DNA of 64,000 nt from Syntrophales bacterium (GTDB lineage Bacteria; Desulfobacterota; Syntrophia; Syntrophales; PHBD01), in the NCBI GenBank assembly GCA_035363115.1, contig DAOSEM010000001.1, forward strand, positions 620,001 through 684,000, read 5' to 3'. How positions within the stretch are numbered: position 1 is the first letter of the stretch; every line of letters starts with the position of its first letter. Positions 33,524 through 42,825 of the stretch are shown piece after piece. The notes beneath the pieces were generated by a model that ran no database searches, was not told where the DNA came from, and saw only the letters and a list, made by a program, of their open reading frames with translations. Position numbers and translations under genes: made by a program.

Positions 33524-35821
33524 ATGGCGTCGGATCCCGTCAGCAGCAGAAAAATATCCGAGCTCGAGGAGAAGCTGATTCTCCGCAAGCAGCTCCAGGA
33601 TATCACCAACCGCATCCACGCGGCGCAGAACCTGAAGCAGATCCTGGTGGACCTGAAGGACGGCATCCTTACGCTTTTCGACGCCCATTCCGTCACCATC
33701 TACGTGGTGGACAAGATCCGCAACGAGATTTACTCCATGTTTCTGAGCGGGACGGAGCTCAGGGACATCCGCGTCCCCATCAGCAACAACAGCATCGCCG
33801 GTTTTGTGGCCAACACGGGCAAGATCGTGAACATAGCCGATGCCTACGACGCGGAAGAGCTCCGGAAGATCGACAAGAACCTGAACTTCGACCCGAGCTG
33901 GGACAAGAAGACCGGGTTCCGGACCCGGCAGATCCTGGCCATGCCGGTTCTGTACAACAACACCCTGATGGGAGTGGTCCAGATCATCAACCGCAAGGGT
34001 TCGACGGGCCGGTTCTCCGACGACGAAGAAAACTTCCTTCGCGAGATTGCCCAGGTCCTCGGGGTGTCCTTCTTCAACCAGGAGCGGTTTGCCCGGCGCC
34101 GGAAAACCAAGTTCGATTACCTTGTGATCCGTGGACTCCTGAAGGAGGAGGAATTGGATTCCGCCTGGGACGAGGCCCGGGAGCAGAAGGAGACCATGGA
34201 AAACTTCCTCATGAAGAAATACAAGATTTCCCGGGAAGACGTTGGGAAATCCTATGAGGAGTTTTATCGCTGCCGCTTCATCCAGTTCAACGACAAGCTT
34301 CCCATTCCCGGAGAGCTGCTGAAGAACCTCAAGCCCGAGTACCTGCGCCGGGAGCTGTGGGTGCCCATCGAAAAGATCGACGGCCAGATCCACGTCATCG
34401 TCGACGACCCGAACAACATCCTCAAGCGGGATACCATCGAAAGCCTCCTGAAGACGAAGGCGGTCAAGTACGACGTCTCCCTGCCGGAGGACATCATCAA
34501 ATACATCGCCCAGTTCTTCCATTCCGCGGTGGACGAGACTTCCATCTCGGAGATCCTGGGGAGAATGGACACGCCGGACGAGGAGGCATACGAGGATGGC
34601 GAGGAGGTCGTTACCGAGTCGGACAGCGCCATCATGCAGCTGGTGAACAAGATCATCAACGACGCCTACGCCCGCCGGACTTCGGATATCCACATCGAGC
34701 CGAACGTCACCAAGAAGAACGTGGAAATACGGCTCCGCGTCGACGGGGACTGCGGCCTCTACCAGACCGTTCCCTTCAGCTACCGGAACGCCATTGTGTC
34801 GCGCATCAAGATCATGTCCAACCTGGACATCACGGTGAAGCGGATCCCCCAGGACGGCAAGATCAAGTTCCGCCGCGCCGGGGGGGACGAGATCGAGCTC
34901 CGCGTGGCCACCATCCCGACCCAGGGGGGAGTGGAGGACGTAGTCATGCGCATCCTCGCCAAGGGCGAGACGCTTCCCCTCGAAGCCATGGGGATGCTGC
35001 CCCGGAACTACAAGGAGCTGGTCAATTCCTGCGAGAAGCCCTACGGGATGGTCCTGGTGGTGGGTCCCACCGGATCCGGTAAGACCACCACCCTCCACGC
35101 GGCGCTGAAGCACATCAACACGCCGGACCGCAAGATCTGGACCGCCGAGGACCCCGTGGAAATCACCCAGTACGGGCTCCGCCAGGTCCAGGTACAGCCC
35201 AAGATCGGGTTCGACTTTGCCGCCGCCATGCGGGCCTTTCTCCGGGCAGACCCGGACGTGATCATGGTCGGGGAAATGCGCGACTTCGAGACGGCCAAGA
35301 CGGGCGTCGAGGCCTCCCTGACGGGCCATCTCGTCTTCAGCACCCTCCATACGAACAGTGCACCGGAGACGATCACCCGCCTCCTGGACATGGGCATCGA
35401 TCCCCTGAACTTCGCCGACGCCCTCCTGGCCATCCTGGCCCAGCGGCTGGTCCGGACGCTCTGCAAGAGCTGCAAGGAGGCCTATCACCCGACGCAGGCG
35501 GAGTACGACGAGATCGTCCAGAGCTACGGGGAGGAGGACTTCGCGAAGCTCAATATTCCCTACAGCGACAGCCTGACCCTCTATCGCCCCAAGGGCTGCG
35601 GTGCCTGCGACAATTCGGGATACAAGGGCCGGATGGGGATCCACGAGCTTTTGCTGGGAACGGACGAGATGAAGCGGCTCATCCAGAAACACTCCTCCAT
35701 CGAGGAGCTGCGGGCCCTGGCCATGGACCAGGGGATGACCACGCTGCTGCAGGACGGCATTCAGAAATCCATCCAGGGGGTGACGGATTTCAAGCAGGTG
35801 AGGAGAGTCTGCATCAAATAG
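33524..35821 (+). CDS. GAF-domain PilB/GspE-type secretion ATPase
   Basis: 765 residues. An N-terminal GAF-like domain (about 25-190) is followed by a GspE N-terminal-like helical domain (about 200-340) and the hexameric ATPase: Walker A GPTGSGKTTT near 513, TAEDPVEITQ, Walker B VIMVGEMRD, and LVFSTLHTNSA. A zinc-binding tetracysteine set lies near 648-695 (CKSCKEAY, GCGACDNSGYKG). It probably powers type IV pilus or type II secretion assembly. The GAF domain suggests control by a cyclic nucleotide or other small ligand. No pil/gsp neighbours are in the window. Confidence 0.9.
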   Translation: MASDPVSSRKISELEEKLILRKQLQDITNRIHAAQNLKQILVDLKDGILTLFDAHSVTIYVVDKIRNEIYSMFLSGTELRDIRVPISNNSIAGFVANTGKIVNIADAYDAEELRKIDKNLNFDPSWDKKTGFRTRQILAMPVLYNNTLMGVVQIINRKGSTGRFSDDEENFLREIAQVLGVSFFNQERFARRRKTKFDYLVIRGLLKEEELDSAWDEAREQKETMENFLMKKYKISREDVGKSYEEFYRCRFIQFNDKLPIPGELLKNLKPEYLRRELWVPIEKIDGQIHVIVDDPNNILKRDTIESLLKTKAVKYDVSLPEDIIKYIAQFFHSAVDETSISEILGRMDTPDEEAYEDGEEVVTESDSAIMQLVNKIINDAYARRTSDIHIEPNVTKKNVEIRLRVDGDCGLYQTVPFSYRNAIVSRIKIMSNLDITVKRIPQDGKIKFRRAGGDEIELRVATIPTQGGVEDVVMRILAKGETLPLEAMGMLPRNYKELVNSCEKPYGMVLVVGPTGSGKTTTLHAALKHINTPDRKIWTAEDPVEITQYGLRQVQVQPKIGFDFAAAMRAFLRADPDVIMVGEMRDFETAKTGVEASLTGHLVFSTLHTNSAPETITRLLDMGIDPLNFADALLAILAQRLVRTLCKSCKEAYHPTQAEYDEIVQSYGEEDFAKLNIPYSDSLTLYRPKGCGACDNSGYKGRMGIHELLLGTDEMKRLIQKHSSIEELRALAMDQGMTTLLQDGIQKSIQGVTDFKQVRRVCIK

Positions 35822-35850
35822 CCTGCCAAGGCCTTGAAATGATAAAAAGA

Positions 35851-35879
35851 TTGTAAGAGTCCGTCTTTTTCTGTATAGT
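35851..35879 (+). promoter_or_regulatory. Predicted promoter of the kinase-phosphatase-FHA operon
   Basis: TTGTAA (35851-35856), 17 bases, TATAGT (35874-35879, five of six), in the 132-base gap before the CHASE2 kinase. A run of seven T follows. Confidence 0.5.
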
Positions 35880-35953
35880 TTTTTTAAAGGGTTTGTAGGG
35901 ATTCAGCAGGCGGACGGTTGGGGAGACATCATGCAGATGGGCAGGGGAGTACA

Positions 35954-38431
35954 ATGAGCAAGTGGAAGGGTTCGTTCGTGGCCGATGCCATGATCGGCCT
36001 GATTCTGACCGTTCTGGCCCTTCTGGCTTTGTATTTTCAATGGGGACCCCTGGAAAGAATCGGTTACGGCACCTATGACCTGGGGCTTTCCCTGCGGCAG
36101 AATCCCTCCGCCCGGACCGCCCCGTCCCCCGTCGTCGTCGTGGCCATCGACGATGCCAGCATTGCCGGGATCGGCCGGTGGCCGTGGCCCCGCCACTACA
36201 TTGCCCAGATGATCTGGTTCCTCCGGCAGGCCGAGGCCAAGGTCGTGGGGGTGAACATCATCTATTCGGAACCGGACCAGAATCAGGGCCTCCTGGAAAT
36301 CCGGAACATCCTCAAAGAATTCGAGAGCGGTGCTGCCCGGTCAGGCCAGCTCTTCACCATGCTGAAGGATGCGGAGGGCCGCCTCGACAACGATACGCGC
36401 CTGGCGGCAAGCTTGGACGAGAGCAAGCGGGTGGTCCTGCCCCTGTATTTCCAGATTGGAAACGCTTTCGGCGGCGAGCGGAAGGACATGCCGGAGGTTC
36501 TGAAACGGAATTCCGTGTCGCTTCCCGGCCTCGCCGGCGGGCTGACGGCCATCGAGATCACGCCCCCGATTCCTGAGTTTGCCGAGAGAGCCGCGGCCCT
36601 GGGCCACCTGAACGTTCTCATGGATCCCGACGGCGCCGTGAGGAGCGCACCGCTCCTGATCAACTATGAAAACCGCTTCTTCCCGTCCCTGCCGTTGCAG
36701 ATGACCCTGCAGTACCTGAATTACGGCATCGGCGACCTGACGGCCCGGGGGCAGGAACTCCGCATCGGCCGCCTCGTCATTCCCGTACAGCCGGACAATC
36801 GAATGTTCGTGAGCTATTCACGGTTTCCAACGGTCTATTCGTTCGTGGACGTGGCCAGCAACAAGGTACCGCCGGAGGCGTTCAAGGATAAAATCGTCCT
36901 CGTCGCCCTGAATGCGGTCGGCCTGGGGGCGTTCCAGTTGACGCCCCTGGGGCCCAACGTCCCGTCGTTCGTGGGGCTTTCAAATGTCATCACCGACATC
37001 ATCGACAACCGGGACTTCGTGGTCCGGCCCGACTGGGCCTTCTGGGTGGAGATCGCGGTGACGGTTCTCTTCGGCCTCTTCCTGGCCCTTGCCATTCCCC
37101 ATATGAAGGCCTGGCTGAGCGCCCTGATCTCCCTGATCCTTCTGGTGGCGTGGTGCGGCGCGTCCATGTTTCTCCTGGTGTCCCAGGGCTGGTGGATCAA
37201 GATGACCTATCCCGCCGTGCTGCTCCTGGCGGGGTACATCGTGCTCGTCTCGAAGCGGTTCCTCTGGACGGAGAAAACCAAGGAGCACATGGAGGCGGAC
37301 GGCATCGAGACGAACAAGATGCTCGGACTTTCCTTCCAGGGCCAGGGGATGCTGGACATGGCCTTCGACAAGTTCCGGAAATGTCCCGTGGAGGACGAGT
37401 CGGTGAAGGATCTCGTCTACAACCTGGGCCTCGACTTCGAGCGGAAGCGGATGTTCAACAAGGCCGTGGCGGCCTATGAGCATATCCGCACGGCCGGGCC
37501 GTTCAAGGACGTCGACGACCGGATCAAAAAGCTCAAGGTGGCCGGAGAGACGATGATTTTCGGCCTCGGAGGCGCCAAGAAGGACGGAACCGTCCTGATC
37601 GACAGCGCCGAGACGAAACCGACGCTGGGCCGTTACGAGGTCGTAAAGGAGCTCGGCCGAGGCGCCATGGGTACCGTCTATCTGGGGAAAGATCCGAAGA
37701 TCAACCGGGAGGTGGCCATCAAGACCCTCCGGTACGAGGACATCGACGAGGAGCAGCTTGCGGAGGTGAAGAAGCGGTTCTTCCGTGAGGCCGAGGCGGC
37801 CGGTCGACTTTCGCACCCGAACATCGTCACCATATATGACGTGGGTGAGGATTATGAAATCGCCTACATGGCCATGGAACTTCTCTCCGGCTCCGACCTG
37901 GCGAAATACTGCCAGAAGGAAAACCTCCTGCCCCTCCACGAGGTGGTGCGGATCGTGACGGCCACGGCGAACGCCCTGGATTACGCCCACGAGCACGACG
38001 TCGTCCACAGGGACATCAAGCCGGCGAACATCATGGTCCTGAAAAACGGCGAGGTCCGGGTTGCCGACTTCGGCATTGCCCGTGTGGTCACGTCTTCGAA
38101 GACCCAGACGGGGGTTGTCCTGGGTACGCCGAGTTACATGTCTCCGGAGCAGATCGCGGGACAGAAGGTGGACGGCCGTTCCGACCTGTTTTCCCTGGGG
38201 GTTGTGCTCTTCGAGCTCTTGACGGGGGCGAAGCCCTTCCAAGGAGACAGCATCGCCACGCTGATGTTCAACATTACGACGGGGCTTCCGCCCCGGGTGA
38301 CCGAGCTGGTCCCGGACATCCCGCCGGCCTTGCAGGCCATCCTGGACAAGGCCCTGGCCAAGGACCGGGAACAGCGATACCAGAAGGGATCGGAGATGGC
38401 CGGGGACCTTGCCCAGGCCCTTAAATCGTAA
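35954..38431 (+). CDS. CHASE2-domain membrane Ser/Thr protein kinase
   Basis: 825 residues from the ATG at 35954 (GGGGAG site). One N-terminal membrane segment (about 12-30), a large extracytoplasmic CHASE2 domain (about 35-350; VVAIDDASIAGIGRWPW is typical), then three membrane segments (about 362-433), a short TPR-like linker, and a Hanks-type kinase domain: GRGAMGTVY near 568, catalytic VVHRDIKPANIM near 684, DFG near 704, and GTPSYMSPEQ. It should sense a periplasmic signal and phosphorylate Ser/Thr proteins. The next three genes are the matching phosphatase, a phosphopeptide reader and an OmpA-like protein. Confidence 0.95.
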   Translation: MSKWKGSFVADAMIGLILTVLALLALYFQWGPLERIGYGTYDLGLSLRQNPSARTAPSPVVVVAIDDASIAGIGRWPWPRHYIAQMIWFLRQAEAKVVGVNIIYSEPDQNQGLLEIRNILKEFESGAARSGQLFTMLKDAEGRLDNDTRLAASLDESKRVVLPLYFQIGNAFGGERKDMPEVLKRNSVSLPGLAGGLTAIEITPPIPEFAERAAALGHLNVLMDPDGAVRSAPLLINYENRFFPSLPLQMTLQYLNYGIGDLTARGQELRIGRLVIPVQPDNRMFVSYSRFPTVYSFVDVASNKVPPEAFKDKIVLVALNAVGLGAFQLTPLGPNVPSFVGLSNVITDIIDNRDFVVRPDWAFWVEIAVTVLFGLFLALAIPHMKAWLSALISLILLVAWCGASMFLLVSQGWWIKMTYPAVLLLAGYIVLVSKRFLWTEKTKEHMEADGIETNKMLGLSFQGQGMLDMAFDKFRKCPVEDESVKDLVYNLGLDFERKRMFNKAVAAYEHIRTAGPFKDVDDRIKKLKVAGETMIFGLGGAKKDGTVLIDSAETKPTLGRYEVVKELGRGAMGTVYLGKDPKINREVAIKTLRYEDIDEEQLAEVKKRFFREAEAAGRLSHPNIVTIYDVGEDYEIAYMAMELLSGSDLAKYCQKENLLPLHEVVRIVTATANALDYAHEHDVVHRDIKPANIMVLKNGEVRVADFGIARVVTSSKTQTGVVLGTPSYMSPEQIAGQKVDGRSDLFSLGVVLFELLTGAKPFQGDSIATLMFNITTGLPPRVTELVPDIPPALQAILDKALAKDREQRYQKGSEMAGDLAQALKS

Positions 38432-38449
38432 GGAGGAGGCTCCCGAGGA

Positions 38450-39256
38450 ATGCTCCGGATTGCCGCACGAACCGACACGGGACGGGTCAGGGCCAACAAC
38501 GAGGACGGTTTTTACGTCCGCGGGGACAGCGGCCTCCTCGTCGTAGCCGACGGCATGGGGGGGCACGCCTCCGGAGAGGTCGCGAGCCGGATGGCTGTGG
38601 ATATCATCCGGGACTACTTCGACGGCGCGGCCGGCGAGAAAGGCTTTGTCGGCGATTTCGATCCGTCCTGCCTGGAAGGGACGAACCGGCTGGGGGCCGC
38701 CATCCGGCTGGCCAACATGGCTATTTTCGAAGCGGCGGCAGGCCAGGCGAAATACGCCGGCATGGGAACGACGGTCGCGGCGGTGCTGATTCAGGGCAAA
38801 CGCATGGGCATCGCCCATGTTGGAGACAGCCGTGTCTACCTGGTCCGGGCCGGGGACCTGATCCAGCTGACGGACGATCACTCCCTTGTGGCGGAGCAGC
38901 TCAAGCGGGAGATGATCACCCCCGAGGAGGCCGCGGCGGCGGAAAACCGGAACATCCTGACCCGGGCACTGGGCATTGCGCCGGAGGTCCGGGTGGATCT
39001 CGACGAGATGACCGTGGCCGATGGGGACAGGATTGTCCTCTGCTCCGACGGGCTGAATACCATGGTCTCCGACGGGGAGATCCTGTCCGTCGTCGAGACG
39101 GCGGAGGATTTCGATGCGGCCTGCGACAGGCTGATCGCGATGGCCAACGACCACGGCGGACGGGACAACATCACCGTGGTCCTGGCGGAAATCAGGAAGA
39201 AAAAGGGTCCGGTCGCGTCCATCTGGCACGCGTTGACATCATGGTTCAGGAGGTGA
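38450..39256 (+). CDS. PP2C-family Ser/Thr protein phosphatase
   Basis: 268 residues. The PP2C metal-binding motifs are present: RANNEDGFYV, VVADGMGGHASGE, IAHVGDSRVYLV, CSDGLNTMVSD and GGRDNITVVLAE. It dephosphorylates the proteins modified by the neighbouring kinase and forms a switch with it. It lies 18 bases downstream of the kinase gene and 3 bases before the FHA gene, so expression is coupled. Soluble, cytoplasmic. Confidence 0.97.
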   Translation: MLRIAARTDTGRVRANNEDGFYVRGDSGLLVVADGMGGHASGEVASRMAVDIIRDYFDGAAGEKGFVGDFDPSCLEGTNRLGAAIRLANMAIFEAAAGQAKYAGMGTTVAAVLIQGKRMGIAHVGDSRVYLVRAGDLIQLTDDHSLVAEQLKREMITPEEAAAAENRNILTRALGIAPEVRVDLDEMTVADGDRIVLCSDGLNTMVSDGEILSVVETAEDFDAACDRLIAMANDHGGRDNITVVLAEIRKKKGPVASIWHALTSWFRR

Positions 39257-39259
39257 GGT

Positions 39260-39961
39260 ATGGCAAGGGTTCTGCTGAAGTTCAAGGAGGCCTTGATCAA
39301 AGAGATCCCGCTTGACAAGCCCGTCATCACCATCGGCAGAAAGGCGGAAAACGATATCGTCATCGACAACCAGGCCGTCTCGGGTTTCCATGCCAAGATC
39401 CTGGCCGAAGGCGAGGCGTTTGCCATCGAGGATCTCGGGAGCCTCAACGGCACCTTCGTGAACGGGCAGCGGGTGACGAGGATCGACCTGGACAACGGCG
39501 ATGTCGTTCTGATCGGGATTCACAGCCTGGAGGTGGAGTGCCCGCCCCGCAAGGAGGCGGACAGGCTGGCGCAGGCCGTGAGAGGACGGTCCATGGACGA
39601 GACGATGGTGATCGATCCGGCGTCCCAGAAGCGGATGCTGGAAGCGACCGTCAAGGCCGCCGAGGAGGTCCTCGGGGGATTTGTTGTCGTCGAGGGCTCC
39701 TCGGAAAAGCGGGAATACGAGCTCAAGGACCGGGTGGTGACGATCGGAAAGGACGACAGCGCCGCCATCCGCCTGAAGGGGTTCTTCGCGCCGTCCGTAG
39801 CCGCCCTGGTGAACCGCCGCAGGGAAGGGTACTTCATGACGCCCGCCAGCGGGAAATCCTTCAAGGTGAACGGCCAGGACGTGAAAACCCGCTATGACCT
39901 GAAGGACGGCGACCTGGTGGAGGTCGGCAACCTGAAGATGCAATTCTTTATCAAGGAGTGA
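39260..39961 (+). CDS. FHA-domain protein (two FHA-like segments)
   Basis: 233 residues. The first segment (about 10-95) is a clear FHA domain: TIGRKAENDIVIDNQAVSGFHA and LGSLNGTFVNGQRV carry the phosphothreonine-binding Arg, Ser and Asn. The second (about 155-233) is FHA-shaped (VVTIGKDDSAAIRL and KVNGQDV) but lacks the SxxH pattern and may not bind phosphopeptide. It reads phosphorylation made by the neighbouring kinase. Confidence 0.92.
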   Translation: MARVLLKFKEALIKEIPLDKPVITIGRKAENDIVIDNQAVSGFHAKILAEGEAFAIEDLGSLNGTFVNGQRVTRIDLDNGDVVLIGIHSLEVECPPRKEADRLAQAVRGRSMDETMVIDPASQKRMLEATVKAAEEVLGGFVVVEGSSEKREYELKDRVVTIGKDDSAAIRLKGFFAPSVAALVNRRREGYFMTPASGKSFKVNGQDVKTRYDLKDGDLVEVGNLKMQFFIKE

Positions 39962-39965
39962 ATCC

Positions 39966-40700
39966 ATGAAAAAGTTCATCGTCAACGGGGTGATTCTGAT
40001 TGCAGCGGGGTTGCTGGTTCTTCCGGTCCTGTCGGGGTGCATGGTCAAGGAGAGCACGTACCTGAAAAAGGTGGAGGAAGAGAAGGCCCTTCAACAGAGG
40101 TACAACCAGCTGGAGAAGGAAAAGGCCGATGTCATCCAGAAGAAGGAGGAATGCGACCGCGACCTGCAGCGGATCATGACCGAACTCCAGCAGAAGAGCG
40201 TCGACATCAAGTCGCTGCAGAAGAAGAAGGAGGAGATCCAGACGGAGAGCCAGGCCTACAAGGACCTGCTCCGGGAGATGAAAGGCGAGATGGCCAGGGG
40301 CCAGGTGACCATCGAGGAGCTGAAGGGAAAGCTGACCCTCGGACTGGCGGACCAGATCCTCTTCGATTCGGGCCAGTCGGAGGTGAAGAAGGACGGCCTG
40401 GCGATTCTCAAGCGGATCGTGGACATCCTTGGCAAGGTGCAGGACAAGGCCATCCGCGTCGAGGGGCACACGGACAATGTGAAGATCTCCGGGCGTCTGG
40501 CCAAGCGCTTCCCGACCAACTGGGAGCTCTCGGCCGCCCGGGCCATCAATGTCGCCCGTTTCCTTGAAGAAAACGGGATCGACCCGAAGATCCTGTCGGC
40601 CGCCGCCTACGGCGAGTACAAGCCCATCGCGGACAACAGCACGCCGGATGGCCGCCAGAAGAACCGGCGGATCGCCATCATTCTCCTGCCGAAGGACTGA
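39966..40700 (+). CDS. OmpA/MotB-family peptidoglycan-binding lipoprotein with coiled coil
   Basis: 244 residues. A type II signal peptide with lipobox LSGC (Cys near 24), then a 90-residue coiled coil rich in Lys, Glu and Gln, then an OmpA-like domain with FDSGQSEVKKDG and GHTDNVKISG, which bind diaminopimelate in peptidoglycan. It anchors the outer membrane or an envelope complex to the wall. Last gene of the kinase-phosphatase-FHA operon, immediately before a strong terminator. Confidence 0.93.
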   Translation: MKKFIVNGVILIAAGLLVLPVLSGCMVKESTYLKKVEEEKALQQRYNQLEKEKADVIQKKEECDRDLQRIMTELQQKSVDIKSLQKKKEEIQTESQAYKDLLREMKGEMARGQVTIEELKGKLTLGLADQILFDSGQSEVKKDGLAILKRIVDILGKVQDKAIRVEGHTDNVKISGRLAKRFPTNWELSAARAINVARFLEENGIDPKILSAAAYGEYKPIADNSTPDGRQKNRRIAIILLPKD

Positions 40701-40726
40701 GGGCGAGGCGAACCGGGATTCATCAC

Positions 40727-40785
40727 GAAGGGGTTGGAGGGGAGGGGAGAGCCGGAGCCCCGCCTCCGACCCCTTCCTGTTTTCG
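40727..40785 (+). terminator. Rho-independent terminator after the signalling operon
   Basis: GAAGGGGTTGGAGG (40727-40740) pairs with CCTCCGACCCCTTC (40763-40776), 14 pairs including one G-U, followed by CTGTTTTCG. It lies 26 bases after the OmpA-like gene. Confidence 0.78.
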
Positions 40786-40810
40786 TATGGAGGGGCATCG
40801 TAGAGGAGCC

Positions 40811-42751
40811 ATGCCGGGAAAAACCATCACCGAAAAGATCATCGCCGGTCACCTGGTAAAGGGAACATTCGGACCCGGCGAGGAGATCGCCATCCGCATC
40901 GACCAGACCCTGACCCAGGACGCCACGGGAACCATGGCCTACCTGCAGTTCGAGTCCATGGGAATCCCCCGTGTCCGGACGGAGCTGTCCGTCAGCTACA
41001 TAGACCACAACACCGTACAGATCGGTTTCGAGAATGCCGACGACCACCGCTATCTCCAGACGGTGGCCCGGCGGTACGGCATCCACCTTTCCCGGGCGGG
41101 AAACGGCATCTGCCACCAGGTGCACCTGGAGCGGTTCGGACGCCCCGGGAAGACCCTGGTCGGCTCCGACAGCCACACCCCTACCGGAGGCGGGCTGGGC
41201 ATGCTGGCCATCGGCGTCGGTGGTCTGGACGTGGCGCTGGCCATGGCCGGGGAGGCCTTCTGGCTGACCTGCCCCCGGGTCGTCGGGATCCGGCTGTCCG
41301 GAAAGCTCCGGCCCTGGGTCTCAGCCAAGGACATCATCCTGAAGGTGCTGGAGATCTTTTCCGCCAAGGGCAACGTGGGCACGGTCTTCGAGTACGGCGG
41401 GGAAGGCCTGGCGGGCCTCGCCGTTCCCGAGCGGGCGACCATCGCCAACATGGGGGCCGAGTGCGGCGTCACGACATCCGTCTTCCCCAGCGACGAACAG
41501 ACCCGCCGTTTTCTCCGGGCCCAGGACCGCGAATCCGCCTGGGTTTCCCTGGAAGCGGACCCGGACGCATCCTATGACCGCGTGGTGGAGATCGACCTGT
41601 CCATGCTGGAGCCCATGGCGGCGAAGCCCCACAGCCCCGACAACGTCAGCCCTGTCCGGGAGATCGCCGGGATCGGGGTGGACCAGGTCTGCCTCGGCAG
41701 CTGCACAAATTCCTCCTACCGGGATCTGGCGACGGTGGCCCGCATCCTGAAGGGCCGGTCCGTCCATCCCGACGTCAGCTTTGTTATTGCCCCGGGGTCC
41801 CGGCAGGTTCTGGAGAACCTGCTCCGGGACGGATACCTGGAAGACCTGCTGGCCTCCGGCGCCCGGCTCATGGAAAACGCCTGCGGCTTCTGCATCGGAA
41901 GCGGCCAGAGCCCCCGCACGGAGGCCGTTTCCCTCCGGACCTCGAACCGGAACTTCTTCGGCCGGTCGGGGACGAAGGACGCCCGGGTCTACCTGGTAAG
42001 CCCCGAGACGGCGGCGGCCGCCGCGCTGGAAGGGCGCATCACGGATCCCCGGGAGCTCCGGATGCCCTTTCCGGAGATTTCCCTTCCGGAGCGGTTCCAC
42101 ATCGACGACGGGCTGATCCTGTCTCCTCCGGACGTCGAGGCCGCCCAGGCGGTGGAGGTCTACCGCGGTCCCAACATCGGGGAGCCTCCGGCCAACACAC
42201 CGCTCCCGGAGGATCTCCGGATGGAGGCGGCCATCAAGGTGGGGGACGCCATCACGACGGACCACATCATCCCGGCGGGGGACCGGATGAAGTACCGGTC
42301 CAACATCCCCAAGTATTCCGAATACGTCTTCGAGATCGTGGACAATCATTTCCACCGGCGGGCCCGGAAGATCCAGAGCGAGGGAAAACAGAACGCCATC
42401 ATCGCCGGCCTTTCCTACGGCCAGGGATCGTCCAGGGAGCACGCCGCCATCTGTCCCATGTACCTGGGGGTGCGGGCCGTCATCGCCCGATCCTTTGAGC
42501 GTATTCATGCGGCGAACCTGGTCAATTTCGGGATCCTGCCGCTCGTCTTCGCCGACGGGAGGGATTACGACCGAGTCGATCAGGGAGACCGCCTGGAGGT
42601 TCCGGGCATCCGGGAATCCCTGCTGAAAAACGGATCGCTGGTGTTGGAGAACCGGACGAAGGGGACCTCCTTCCGGGTGACCTGCGACCTGACGGACCGC
42701 CAGAAGCGCATGATCCTGGCCGGCGGGGCTCTGAACCTGCGTAACGGCTGA
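40811..42751 (+). CDS. Aconitate hydratase
   Basis: 646 residues, the short single-chain form common in Desulfobacterota. The [4Fe-4S] ligands are Cys in LGSCTNSS and the two Cys of NACGFCIGSGQSP. The GSDSHTPTGGGLGML and SYGQGSSREHAAI motifs confirm the family. It interconverts citrate and isocitrate. A GAGG site precedes the ATG at 40811. Next comes isocitrate dehydrogenase, so this pair supplies 2-oxoglutarate. A LeuC-type isomerase is less likely given the length and domain order. Confidence 0.92.
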   Translation: MPGKTITEKIIAGHLVKGTFGPGEEIAIRIDQTLTQDATGTMAYLQFESMGIPRVRTELSVSYIDHNTVQIGFENADDHRYLQTVARRYGIHLSRAGNGICHQVHLERFGRPGKTLVGSDSHTPTGGGLGMLAIGVGGLDVALAMAGEAFWLTCPRVVGIRLSGKLRPWVSAKDIILKVLEIFSAKGNVGTVFEYGGEGLAGLAVPERATIANMGAECGVTTSVFPSDEQTRRFLRAQDRESAWVSLEADPDASYDRVVEIDLSMLEPMAAKPHSPDNVSPVREIAGIGVDQVCLGSCTNSSYRDLATVARILKGRSVHPDVSFVIAPGSRQVLENLLRDGYLEDLLASGARLMENACGFCIGSGQSPRTEAVSLRTSNRNFFGRSGTKDARVYLVSPETAAAAALEGRITDPRELRMPFPEISLPERFHIDDGLILSPPDVEAAQAVEVYRGPNIGEPPANTPLPEDLRMEAAIKVGDAITTDHIIPAGDRMKYRSNIPKYSEYVFEIVDNHFHRRARKIQSEGKQNAIIAGLSYGQGSSREHAAICPMYLGVRAVIARSFERIHAANLVNFGILPLVFADGRDYDRVDQGDRLEVPGIRESLLKNGSLVLENRTKGTSFRVTCDLTDRQKRMILAGGALNLRNG

Positions 42752-42825
42752 AGAAGGAAAACGGGACTCCCGGCGGGAAGCGCCGCGGGGTCCGGGAAAA
42801 CCATTACGAACGGGAGTTGTCATTC

